A DNA stretch of 64,000 nucleotides from Slackia sp. ZJ119 (GTDB lineage Bacteria; Actinomycetota; Coriobacteriia; Coriobacteriales; Eggerthellaceae): the NCBI RefSeq assembly GCF_011039175.1, contig NZ_JAAKEN010000007.1, positions 1 to 64,000 of the forward strand. The letters are read 5' to 3'. Of this stretch, positions 7,531-15,564 are shown one piece after another. The translations under genes were made by a program, and so were the position numbers. The notes under the pieces are model-generated. The model had not been told where the DNA came from and made no database searches. It saw only the letters and a program-made list of their open reading frames with translations. Every line of letters starts with the position of its first letter. Position 1 is the first letter of the stretch.

Positions 7531-8682
7531 ATGAGGGGTGGCACCGTGTCGACTGAGGGCGCGAAGGAAGAACATGGACCGAAGCAGGTCGCGGTGTCGG
7601 CGTCTCGACATTTGCGCTACATCGACCTTGACGAGGCCGTTGCCATGCTTTTTGTCATCCTGTACCATTCGCGTCGATATCCTGTCGACATTCTTGAAGG
7701 TGATGTGTTCGGGTACTCCGTGACCTGCTTTCTTTCAACTTGCGTTCCTATTTTCTTTTTAGTGAACGGATATCTGCTGTTTCGCAAGGAGCTTGACCTT
7801 AGGAAACATGCCAAAAAGACGTTGAGGCTGTGTCTTGCAACAATAGCCTGGGGTTTTATCATCCCTGTCATTATGAATCTGCTTACGGGCAGCAATCTTG
7901 GCGTGCGGGAAATCTTTGACATCGGATGGAACTACAAGTCGGGATGGAACAACCAGCTGTGGTTCATGGGGGCTCTTGTCTGCATATATCTTCTATATCC
8001 GCTTATCAAGGCCGCCTATGATACGAACCGAAAAGCGTTTTACTGTTTCACGGTTGTGTGCATGGTGCTTACTTTTGGAAACGATTTGCTGAACGAGGTT
8101 GGATCGATCATACTGGCTCTCTTCGGCCAGGCTCAACTGCTTGACATTAACTTCTTCGGCAACTTCAATGTGCTGCGCGGTCTTTATGGCTTTTCGTTTT
8201 CCTATTTCTGCCTCGGTGGCCTGCTTTGGTCAAAGCAGGAAGTGCTTGCAAGGATGGTTCAAGGGAAGGCTCGCTTGGGTTTTGCCGGCCTCATCGTTGC
8301 CTCAACCGTGCTTATGACGTTGTGGGGTGGCTTTGCGACGGCCGTGAAGGGCGATTACTGGGATCCCGTTTGGAATGGCTATGGCACGATCTACACGCTT
8401 TGCAATACGCTGGCGTTCTTCGTTCTCGCCATGTCGTACGAGGGCGGCGGCCGCTGCCTGGAAAGGGTCGTTTCCCTTGTGTCGGGCAACACGCTTGGGA
8501 TCATGTTCGTGCACAACATCGTGATAACGGGGCTGAATCTGCTCATATGGGGCAATGAGTTCTTTTCGGCTTTTGTGGCGAGTTTCTTGGGAAGCGTTTC
8601 GTTCGCCGTCGTGGTTTTGGCGATATCGACGGCGATCACGGTAGGCCTCAAGAAGATTCCTGTAGTAAGGCAGATCGTGTAA
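7531..8682 (+). CDS. Acyltransferase-3 family membrane protein
   Basis: A protein of about 383 residues with around 10 membrane helices. It has the acyltransferase-3 layout: RYIDLDEAVAMLFVILYHS with the conserved histidine at the end of helix 1, CVPIFFLVNGYLL, NNQLWFMGALVCIYLLYPL and a C-terminal TLGIMFVHNIVI. Such proteins O-acylate surface glycans, peptidoglycan or lipids. ATG 7531 has GGGGAAG at 8 bases; GTG 7546 with GAGGGG upstream is an equally good start. The gene looks richer in A and T than the operon before it, hinting at transfer. It is convergent with the large glycosyltransferase gene downstream, so it may acylate the product of that cluster. Confidence 0.85.
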   Translation: MRGGTVSTEGAKEEHGPKQVAVSASRHLRYIDLDEAVAMLFVILYHSRRYPVDILEGDVFGYSVTCFLSTCVPIFFLVNGYLLFRKELDLRKHAKKTLRLCLATIAWGFIIPVIMNLLTGSNLGVREIFDIGWNYKSGWNNQLWFMGALVCIYLLYPLIKAAYDTNRKAFYCFTVVCMVLTFGNDLLNEVGSIILALFGQAQLLDINFFGNFNVLRGLYGFSFSYFCLGGLLWSKQEVLARMVQGKARLGFAGLIVASTVLMTLWGGFATAVKGDYWDPVWNGYGTIYTLCNTLAFFVLAMSYEGGGRCLERVVSLVSGNTLGIMFVHNIVITGLNLLIWGNEFFSAFVASFLGSVSFAVVVLAISTAITVGLKKIPVVRQIV

Positions 8683-8719
8683 CGCACGCCTTGACGAAAA
8701 GCCTCCGCCAAGGCGTGCG
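8683..8719 (+). terminator. Hairpin after the acyltransferase gene
   Basis: CGCACGCCTTG (8683-8693) pairs perfectly with CAAGGCGTGCG (8709-8719), starting at the base after the TAA stop. There is no T-tract, so it may protect the 3' end or terminate inefficiently. It sits next to the larger palindrome at 8735-8806. Confidence 0.5.
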
Positions 8720-8734
8720 CACAGACAATGCCTC

Positions 8735-8806
8735 CACTAGGGAAACGCTGATGAAGGCCGCCTCGCCCGCGCGGGGCTGGCGGAATCGATCAGCGTTTCC
8801 CTAGTG
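8735..8806. repeat. 72-bp palindromic element with 18-bp perfect inverted repeats
   Basis: CACTAGGGAAACGCTGAT (8735-8752) is repeated exactly in inverse orientation at 8789-8806, with a 36-base GC-rich centre. It sits between two convergent genes and may terminate both. Its outer sequence, TAGGGAAACGCTGAT, recurs in the direct orientation at 45400 and in diverged form at 56431 and 61550, so it belongs to a dispersed family. The size and perfect termini resemble a MITE, but no transposase gene is present and no target duplication is obvious. Confidence 0.7.
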
Positions 8807-8830
8807 CCGGATAGCGGAGGCGACAAGGTC

Positions 8831-11185
8831 TTATGAGCGGCGCGATGCCTTTTTCACCATCCTCTTTATTGCGCGGGGGAGGCATGTGACCGCGCGACCT
8901 GCTTTCCAAGAGCTGGATCGTTTGAGCGCTGCGATTTCCTTGTTCTTCTTTTTCAGTTGTGCATCCAGCTTCTTTCGTTGGCGCTCTTTTGCGTCAACTT
9001 TTCTTTTCCAGGTGTCTAGTCCGACCGAATACGAGTCGAAAAGCATATCCCACATGATCGCGTTTTCGGCGTTTCGTGGCGCGTGGTCAAGCGTGGGGAC
9101 CTCGGCAAACAGGTCGCGCCAGAAGGATGCCTGGTCGTATTCGTCGAATCGCTTGAAGCTGCGTGACGCCTCTTCGGAGATCTCGGAATAGTAGGTTTTG
9201 TCGGTAAGCAGCTTTATTATGAATTCGGCGGCGGAAAACGTGTCGCCTTGCGGTGCCGTGCAGATGCCTTCGGCGGGTTGGAGCATTGTGAGATAGGGAA
9301 GGTCGAACATGACGCAAGGGAGTCCCGCGGCCTTGCTTTCAATCAAAGTGAGCGGGAAGCCTTCACGCTCTTCGGATGTCATGAGGAAAATGCTGGCATG
9401 CTCGAATAGATTGCGTTTCTTTTCTCCGTCGCACCACCCTGGCATGCTCACGGTTTCTTCGAGTCCGAGTTCTTCTACCTTGCTGTGCAGGGAATCCTCG
9501 TAATCGCTGTTCGAGGCTGATCCTGCCAATACGAACGACGCGCTTGGACACCGTCGATGGACTTCGGCGAATATTTCAAGCGCCTTTTCGGGATGTTTTT
9601 CCGGTGACAGCCTGCCAAGCCAGAGAACCGTTTGATTGTCGAAGTCTCCGCAGCTGTTTGACTTGAAAGAATCGGCGGAGAGGACGTTGTTCGTCTGATA
9701 GACGTTGTTGCTGAAGTTCGACCAAAACAACTTGTCGGTCGGGTTGATGACGACAATTGCATCCGCAAGAGCATAGACGTCTGGCATGTGCGCGAACCCA
9801 TAAAGTCCGAAGCGCATCTTGTTCGTAAAGAGACCGTGGCAATGCACAATGAAGTTGACCTGGAGCGTTTTAATCGCCAGCAGGTCCCATAGCAAAGTGT
9901 TGCTCAGCCACTGGTGGTACACAAATGCGTCGATGTCGTACGTTGCAATGGCTTGCCGCAGCACGAGCATTCGCTCTTGGTAAGCGCCGGCGGCCAGTTT
10001 GCTGCAGTCTGGCAGCAGCACCACGTCCACGCCTTCGGGAATGCATGAGCTGTCTTGGGGCGATTCTTCCAGAAACCATGTTACGCGATAGCCTTGTTCG
10101 AGCCAGAGCGCGGTGAGATCTCGCAAAACCTTCTCCGCTCCGCCGCCTTCAGATGACCGGTAGTACGCGCCGATGCTTGATACGGGTTTGCGCTGTTCGG
10201 CCATGAGACGCGTGGCAGCAAGTTTCTTGCAAAGCTTGGCAGGGTTGTTGAGGTATCCGCATCGCATCAGAGAGACGATAGTCTTCTCGGCGCCCCAACG
10301 GGCGAACAAGATGTCAAGACCGTCTGCTTTCAAGGGGTCCGGCAAGAATCGTTTGAACTTTGCGGTGCAGTTGTCGATGAGTCTCGCTTGGATCTTGGCA
10401 AGTCCTTGCGCGAGTTGCGGAGAAACGTTCCACTGTGCAAAGAGGCCATCGAGCGCTTCTGCGACTTTCGATGATTCGCACAACGAATCGAGTTCTTCGA
10501 GGGTAATGGTCTTGTCTCCGTCTTGGCCAGCGCCATAATTGTAGCGATACAAAACGGCGTCTTTGATTCCGCGATACGTGTCAGCGTGATAGGCGAGGCT
10601 TGTGAACGCCAGGAGATCTTCGCCGCGTTGAACGCTGCTTTTTTCAAAACCCGCGAAAACGCTTCTGCAGAGGTCGCCGTTAAAGGCTTTGTTGACCAGG
10701 TTCCAGTTGAATTCGTTTTCGCAATAGCATTTCTCTAAGATGGCAGCACCGCCATGGATGGTCTTATCGTAGGGCCGCAAGAACGCTTCGGTGCGAAGGG
10801 ACGCTTCTTCGGAAGGCGCCGAAACGGATACGCCGAAATGAAGGATATCGGCAGGATCGGACTCGATATTGGAGGCGAGAACGGTCAAGGCGCCGTCAAG
10901 GTATTCGTCGTCTGCGTCTAAAAACAAAACATAGCTTCCCGACGATGCTTCGACTCCGCTTTGCCGTGCGGCAAAGCACCGCCCATTTTCTTTCAGCGGT
11001 ATGACCTTCACTCGGTTGTCTTTGGAAGCAATGCTCTCAATCACGCGCAATGACGAATCGGTGCTGGCGTCGTCGACGGCTATGACTTCTATGTCGCGAA
11101 ACGATTGGTCGAGAACGCTCGAAAGGGCCCTCTCGACGGTGGTTTCGCAATTGTAGACTGGAACGATGACTGAAAAGGTTGGCAT
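8831..11185 (-). CDS. Bifunctional glycosyltransferase (GT2 + GT4) with coiled coil and basic tail
   Basis: A 784-residue two-enzyme fusion. Residues 1-240 form a GT2 domain (FSVIVPVYNCETTVERAL, AVDDASTDSS, DXD at 90-92 in FLDADDEYL). Residues 335-680 form a GT4 domain (SSEGGGAEKVLRDL, WLGRLSPEKHPEKALEIF, E-x7-E type EGFPLTLIESKAAGLP). Residues 725-755 are a lysine-rich putative coiled coil, and the last 28 residues (SSSWKAGRAVTCLPRAIKRM onward) form a basic tail shared with the two neighbouring giants. Fusing two transferases suggests that two sugars are added in sequence. The minus-strand start has GGAGG six bases upstream. It lies 26 bases after the 696-residue gene, so the two are one operon. 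Confidence 0.87.
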   Translation of the reverse strand: MPTFSVIVPVYNCETTVERALSSVLDQSFRDIEVIAVDDASTDSSLRVIESIASKDNRVKVIPLKENGRCFAARQSGVEASSGSYVLFLDADDEYLDGALTVLASNIESDPADILHFGVSVSAPSEEASLRTEAFLRPYDKTIHGGAAILEKCYCENEFNWNLVNKAFNGDLCRSVFAGFEKSSVQRGEDLLAFTSLAYHADTYRGIKDAVLYRYNYGAGQDGDKTITLEELDSLCESSKVAEALDGLFAQWNVSPQLAQGLAKIQARLIDNCTAKFKRFLPDPLKADGLDILFARWGAEKTIVSLMRCGYLNNPAKLCKKLAATRLMAEQRKPVSSIGAYYRSSEGGGAEKVLRDLTALWLEQGYRVTWFLEESPQDSSCIPEGVDVVLLPDCSKLAAGAYQERMLVLRQAIATYDIDAFVYHQWLSNTLLWDLLAIKTLQVNFIVHCHGLFTNKMRFGLYGFAHMPDVYALADAIVVINPTDKLFWSNFSNNVYQTNNVLSADSFKSNSCGDFDNQTVLWLGRLSPEKHPEKALEIFAEVHRRCPSASFVLAGSASNSDYEDSLHSKVEELGLEETVSMPGWCDGEKKRNLFEHASIFLMTSEEREGFPLTLIESKAAGLPCVMFDLPYLTMLQPAEGICTAPQGDTFSAAEFIIKLLTDKTYYSEISEEASRSFKRFDEYDQASFWRDLFAEVPTLDHAPRNAENAIMWDMLFDSYSVGLDTWKRKVDAKERQRKKLDAQLKKKNKEIAALKRSSSWKAGRAVTCLPRAIKRMVKKASRRS

Positions 11186-11211
11186 TGAAATCCTCCGCTG
11201 GTGAAGCTGGG

Positions 11212-13302
11212 CTATTTCCGAATGATTTTTTTCGCGGCTCGCAGAGGTGCCGAGATGGCCCTTGCGGCTTTGAAAGATCTCGAGTTTTTGAGAGAATCGA
11301 TGCGCTTCTTCAACTTTTTGTTATCCGAGCTCAACTTTTTCTCGCGTATGACGTTTTCGGCCACGTTGACTTTGAAAGCGGCACGATCTTTAAGGGGAAC
11401 AACGTTATAGTCGTATTTGTTGCCCGAGATTCCTGCGAAAGACTTTCGTGACGAGTCAAGGGCTGCGGCAACGAGCGACGTCATAGCCTCTTCATCTTCA
11501 TAGGGCAACTCGCCGGCCCTCTCGAACAAAATGGCGCTCATTGATTTCCAGCAAGCGTAATACCCGTAGGCATGGTGCATGGTCTTTTTCGAAGTCATGG
11601 TCGATCCTTCGCGAACGCGGCGCAAATAGGCTCGCAGCGGATTGTGCGCCGCGCGTCGCGCCTTCATCATGCAGGCAAAGGTAAAGGCGTTGTCCTCATG
11701 GACGATGCCTTCGACGAAGCGAACGCCTTCGTTCTTCAGAAACTCCAGTCTCATGAGATACAGGCATGCGGAAGGAAGGTAGTCGCCGTTTTTGTACATT
11801 TGGCTGGCCAGCGCTGGGCCGTTGAGCACGCCTTGGTAACCCTTTTTCCTGTGGTAGTACTCCTTGTACGACGAAAATTTCGTCTCAAGCTCGTCGGACT
11901 CGTAAAACGAGTCGGCATCGAAAAAGAGAAGGTCGAGTTCTTCTTGCTCGGCTTGTGCGGCCAGTTCTTCGAGTGCTGATGGCTTGATGAGATCGTCGGA
12001 GTCGAGAAAATAAATATAGGTGCCATGCGCTTTCTCGATCCCAAGATTTCTGGTGTGCGACAAGCCGGAATTTCCCTGCGTGTAGACCGATATGCGAGGG
12101 TCGCGTTTTGCGTATTGCAGCAAAACGCTCAAGGAGTCATCGGTCGACCCGTCGTCAATGCATATGATTTCAATGTTTTGCAGGGTCTGCCCTACGACGG
12201 AGTCGATCGTTTGCCCTACGAACGCTTCAGCGTTGTAGACGGGGATGACGATGGAGACGAGAGGAGCGGCGTTGTCTGTGCGAGACGCAAGAAGCGACGG
12301 GAACGAAGTGAAACATCTTGCAGCGCTTTGTCCGTGCAGATTTCCAACGATGCCAAGCACGTAGTTTCTGTAGCCTTCCATCTGATCGTTGGCAAGGGGA
12401 GCAGAGAATTGCTTCCTGAGCGAAGAGAAGTCATCCGAACGAAGCGCGTCCACGATGGCTGCCTGGGCCGACACGTCATTGACGGTCCGAAGGTTGTAGG
12501 CGGTATTGGAAAGGACCATTTTTTGAAAAGATTCGCCCAACAGGCTTTCACGGCCCTTTTCGCAGATGAGCGACCAGAGCTTCTGCATCGCCTCCAAGAA
12601 GCAAAGAGGGTCTCTCTTTTTTCTGTCTTGCGTGCTCGTGCCGGCCGCGACGCGATAGCTGACGAAGCTTGCGTTTTCGACCGATATCCGATTGGCTTCG
12701 ACGAGGATCGCGTAAGAAAAATAGAGGTCGTTGGTATTGGGGATGATTTGGAAAAGAATGCCCGTGTCGTCAAGGAAGCCCTTGCGGACAAGCTTTGTCC
12801 AGGGAGCTGGGTTGATGATCTGGAAGAGGTTTTGGGGGACGTCCTGCCAGGTGAAGCTTTCGGTTTCAGGTAAAAGCTCGACCGCAAGACAGGCTTCGTC
12901 GGTGGTGTAGCTTTGCTTTTGAGTGTCAAAAAACCTTCCGCCGAACAGTACGACGTCCGAGTGGTTTCTCTGCGCGTTGCAGACGGCGCGTTCGAGCGTC
13001 TCTGGATCGAAAAAGTCATCGCAATCGAAAAAGACGACGTATTCTCCTTGAGCCGCTTGCAGTCCGGCATTTCGGGCGGCAGCAGCACCTTCGTGGTTTC
13101 TTTCAATCACCCTGAATCGGGCATCACGTTGCTCAAAGCGCCTTTCGATAGCAAGAGATTCGTCCGTTGAGCCGTCGTCCATGCAGAGCACTTCAATGTC
13201 TCGAAGGGTTTGCCCCTGGATGCTCTCAAGGCATTCTTCAAGATACCGTTCGGCATTGTAAATCGGTACTATTACGCTGACGATTGGCTTGCTGTCGTTC
13301 AT
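11212..13302 (-). CDS. Tandem GT2-GT2 glycosyltransferase with basic C-terminal tail
   Basis: A 696-residue protein with two GT-A domains. The first (residues 7-230) has VSVIVPIYNAERYLEECL, CMDDGSTDES and DCD at 93-95. The second (348-570) has VSIVIPVYNAEAFVGQTI, CIDDGSTDDS and DSD at 434-436. Both keep metal-binding acidic residues, so both may be active. A charged helix precedes the tail SRSFKAARAISAPLRAAKKI, which matches those of the 784- and 788-residue proteins. The linker block NPAPWTKLVRKGFLDD resembles NPGPWGKLYRRGHLEE of the 788-residue protein, showing common descent. It is the first gene of a minus-strand pair. Confidence 0.87.
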   Translation of the reverse strand: MNDSKPIVSVIVPIYNAERYLEECLESIQGQTLRDIEVLCMDDGSTDESLAIERRFEQRDARFRVIERNHEGAAAARNAGLQAAQGEYVVFFDCDDFFDPETLERAVCNAQRNHSDVVLFGGRFFDTQKQSYTTDEACLAVELLPETESFTWQDVPQNLFQIINPAPWTKLVRKGFLDDTGILFQIIPNTNDLYFSYAILVEANRISVENASFVSYRVAAGTSTQDRKKRDPLCFLEAMQKLWSLICEKGRESLLGESFQKMVLSNTAYNLRTVNDVSAQAAIVDALRSDDFSSLRKQFSAPLANDQMEGYRNYVLGIVGNLHGQSAARCFTSFPSLLASRTDNAAPLVSIVIPVYNAEAFVGQTIDSVVGQTLQNIEIICIDDGSTDDSLSVLLQYAKRDPRISVYTQGNSGLSHTRNLGIEKAHGTYIYFLDSDDLIKPSALEELAAQAEQEELDLLFFDADSFYESDELETKFSSYKEYYHRKKGYQGVLNGPALASQMYKNGDYLPSACLYLMRLEFLKNEGVRFVEGIVHEDNAFTFACMMKARRAAHNPLRAYLRRVREGSTMTSKKTMHHAYGYYACWKSMSAILFERAGELPYEDEEAMTSLVAAALDSSRKSFAGISGNKYDYNVVPLKDRAAFKVNVAENVIREKKLSSDNKKLKKRIDSLKNSRSFKAARAISAPLRAAKKIIRK

Positions 13303-13591
13303 GGTCCTCTCAATTCTGATTAGCGTGAAAACTCTGAAAGCGCATGTGGCTCATGTAAGACGGCATCGAGACGAGTCGCACCTCTTCAATATTCCTCGAA
13401 AAAGACCTGTCGGCTGGAAAAAGCGCCCAACACCAGAAGGCCTGGCGCGATGGGCGACGCTGCGTCAAACGCCAAACCTTTCTTTCAGTCGAAACTGCGC
13501 CGAGGATCTTGGAACAGGTCAGAGGGGTTTTGAAATCTGTCTTGAACATATATCGACTGCAAAACCCTTCCTGTCTGTCAGCTAAGCGAAC

Positions 13592-13625
13592 TATCATTGA
13601 TTGATCAATTGACCAATCAATGATA
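13592..13625. promoter_or_regulatory. Perfect 12-bp inverted repeat, candidate operator
   Basis: TATCATTGATTG (13592-13603) and CAATCAATGATA (13614-13625) are perfectly inverted around a 10-base AT-rich centre. It is unusually AT-rich for this genome and lies between two divergently transcribed glycan genes, as an operator would. There is no T-tract context that would make it a terminator. The binding protein is unknown. Confidence 0.5.
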
Positions 13626-13822
13626 TCAGATTCTCGGGGTGGCGGCGAACTCGCCTTGTATTTGATCCGCGTAAAGCGCAACATTGCGTTTCTTGTTGGC
13701 GAGGCTGCCGTGGCGGTGGTCTTGCCGCTTGATTGCGCTGGATGGTGCGCTTTCGCTGAATTGATTATGTTCAAGGAACGTAGGAGCGCGAAATCCCTTT
13801 CATGCGCACCGATTTCCGGTTT

Positions 13823-13850
13823 TTGTTGTTTTGAGAAAATATGCAATAAT
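13823..13850 (+). promoter_or_regulatory. Candidate promoter of the membrane protein gene at 13922
   Basis: TTGTTG (13823-13828) and AATAAT (13845-13850) are spaced by 16 bases, with an extended -10 TG at 13842-13843. The start would be about 65 bases before the ATG. Confidence 0.45.
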
Positions 13851-13921
13851 TAGTTGAGTCGGTCTTGATGTACGGATCGCCGGAAGTTTGAAGACCGGTT
13901 GTTTGTCAGAAGGATTGCGGT

Positions 13922-15244
13922 ATGGGCGAGAAGTGCATCCAAGGGATTCTTAAACCGGCCCTATTTGAGGTGGGTGTCTTTGCGGGAGTCCTTGCGATTT
14001 GCCTCTTGGCTCTCGTAGGGGTTTATTCCCTGCCTACTGACAGGATCGAAGCAAACGTCTTGCTGTCGGCGGAGCATTTCGGCGATACATACGTCTCGCC
14101 CATGAGCGAGGCTCCTGGTTCGCGGATCGACGGATATACCGATGCGCTCATGCTGCTGGAAGCATCGAATGCCGGCGGAGAAGACCGAAGCGTTCTCGAC
14201 TGCGCTCTGCTCAATTCCTATGTGTGGATTGAAGGGGTTTCTCCTGCTGAGACCATTGCCGAGTTGTCTGATGGGGACGACCGGAATGCCGTCGTCATGG
14301 ATTATCCGCGGTATTGGCATGGCTATCTGGTGGCGCTGAAGCCTTTGTTGATGGTGTTCGACTATGGCGAGATCAGAAACATTCTCATGTGCGTGCAGAC
14401 GGTTCTCGTGACGGGTCTTGTTGTGGCCTTGGATCGCAGGCGTCATGGATGGCTCATTCCTTCAGTCTTGGCGTTTTGGCTTTTCCTGAATCCGCCCATT
14501 GTTGCTTTGTGCATGCAGTATTCGGCGGTGACGACGATCTCGCTTGTGGGCATGCTCGTCGTTGCTTTGGGCGGCTCTGCGTTTCGGAGGCTGCATCCGT
14601 CCACGTTGTTTCTTGTGCTCGGCATGCTGACCTCGTTTTTTGATCTCTTGACGTTTCCCATGCTGACGCTGTTCGCTCCGCTCGTTTTGAGCTTGGCTCT
14701 GGAAGATGGCTCGAACCCTTTGGGCCGATCAGCGAAGGCAACGTTGGTTTGGGGCGTTGGCTATGCGGCCATGTGGGTGTCGAAATGGGTCATTGCCTCT
14801 CTGGTCACCAACACGGATGTGGTTGGCATGGCGCTCGAGCAGGCTCAGCATCGTGCTGCTGGAACCGTTGAAGGAGTGGCGGGTGCGGACGGCGCCGTCT
14901 CGGTGACATATGTTGAGGTTCTGTTGAGGCAATTGTCTTCGACAAGTCTTATCACCGTTGCGTTCATTGCGATCGTCGTGTCTGCATCCCTGCTGGTTGC
15001 ATGGAAGAACCGCGGGCACTGGACCGTTGCGTTGAGAGATCCGAAGCGCGTTTCTGCGACGCTCGTTTTGGTGGGTTTGTCTCCGTTCGTTTGGTACGCG
15101 GCCTTGCAGAACCATTCTTATATTCATTTTTGGATGACCTACCGGAACTTGGGCGTCAGCATTCTTTCGTGGGGGGTTGCTGCAACGATCCTTGCCTCTT
15201 CTGCAGGCGAAAAAGCGTGGAGGTCGAAGCAAGCGGAACTGTAA
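13922..15244 (+). CDS. Polytopic membrane protein of unknown function in glycan locus
   Basis: A 440-residue protein that I do not recognise. One N-terminal membrane helix (about residues 13-35) is followed by an extracytoplasmic-looking loop of about 110 residues, rich in acidic and aromatic positions (MDYPRYWHGYLVALKPLL). About nine more hydrophobic segments follow, with a second soluble stretch near residues 315-335. One helix plus a large first loop, then many helices, resembles GT-C glycosyltransferases, but I cannot identify catalytic residues with confidence. It is the only plus-strand gene among the giant glycosyltransferases. It could be a lipid-linked sugar transferase or a polymer export component; this is inference from its position. 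Confidence 0.75.
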   Translation: MGEKCIQGILKPALFEVGVFAGVLAICLLALVGVYSLPTDRIEANVLLSAEHFGDTYVSPMSEAPGSRIDGYTDALMLLEASNAGGEDRSVLDCALLNSYVWIEGVSPAETIAELSDGDDRNAVVMDYPRYWHGYLVALKPLLMVFDYGEIRNILMCVQTVLVTGLVVALDRRRHGWLIPSVLAFWLFLNPPIVALCMQYSAVTTISLVGMLVVALGGSAFRRLHPSTLFLVLGMLTSFFDLLTFPMLTLFAPLVLSLALEDGSNPLGRSAKATLVWGVGYAAMWVSKWVIASLVTNTDVVGMALEQAQHRAAGTVEGVAGADGAVSVTYVEVLLRQLSSTSLITVAFIAIVVSASLLVAWKNRGHWTVALRDPKRVSATLVLVGLSPFVWYAALQNHSYIHFWMTYRNLGVSILSWGVAATILASSAGEKAWRSKQAEL

Positions 15245-15564
15245 CCCGACTTGTTGGCCAGACATTGAGCGGTTGTCTACGGCTGTATTCGATCCTGCAG
15301 GGCTTGGCTGTCGAGCCAAAAACCAGAGAACTGTCTGATGAGGCGTCATGAGTCGAGGCAAGGGAAAGGGAGACGTTGTGCGTTCGATGTTTAGAGGCAT
15401 TGAAGTCATCGCCGACGTTGGGAGATCGAAGTCTATCGCGAGATAGAACGTGAGAGGCGGCTGTAGCCGCCTGTTCGTTCCTGCATGGTTGGGGCTGCGA
15501 TTCGGAAAGGCAGCCCCAACCGTTGGCGATCGGTTTCTTCTGCAGACGCGGGTTTTTCTTCGCG
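15245..15564. other. 320-bp intergenic region between convergent genes
   Basis: No gene is visible. The region contains several hairpins: TTGGCT/AGCCAA near 15303-15318, GGCGGC/GCCGCC at about 15455-15470 with flanking GAACG/CGTTC pairing, and the 12-bp stem at 15487-15521. These may terminate transcription arriving from both sides. Confidence 0.5.
15487..15521. terminator. 12-bp perfect hairpin between convergent genes
   Basis: GGTTGGGGCTGC (15487-15498) and GCAGCCCCAACC (15510-15521) form a perfect stem with an 11-base loop. It lies 44 bases after the stop of the minus-strand 788-residue gene and about 240 bases after the plus-strand membrane gene. No long T-tract follows on either strand. 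Confidence 0.55.

Larger units (their letters stand above)
13303..13921. other. 619-bp AT-richer intergenic region between divergent glycan genes
   Basis: No supported gene lies here. A 178-codon minus-strand frame (13310-13846) shows no recognisable fold or Shine-Dalgarno and is probably spurious. The region holds a 12-bp palindrome (13592-13625), a candidate promoter for the membrane gene at 13922, and a GC-rich hairpin near 13426-13460 (CGCCCA...TGGGCG with an inner CCAG/CTGG stem). It probably contains the promoters of both flanking genes. Confidence 0.5.

Noticed and set aside
8735-8806. An insertion sequence
   Set aside because: The element is only 72 bp, and no transposase gene is in the window, so at most it is a MITE-like repeat.
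13310-13846. Minus-strand frame of 178 codons in the divergent intergenic region
   Set aside because: No Shine-Dalgarno, no recognisable fold, and it spans the palindrome and the promoter region.
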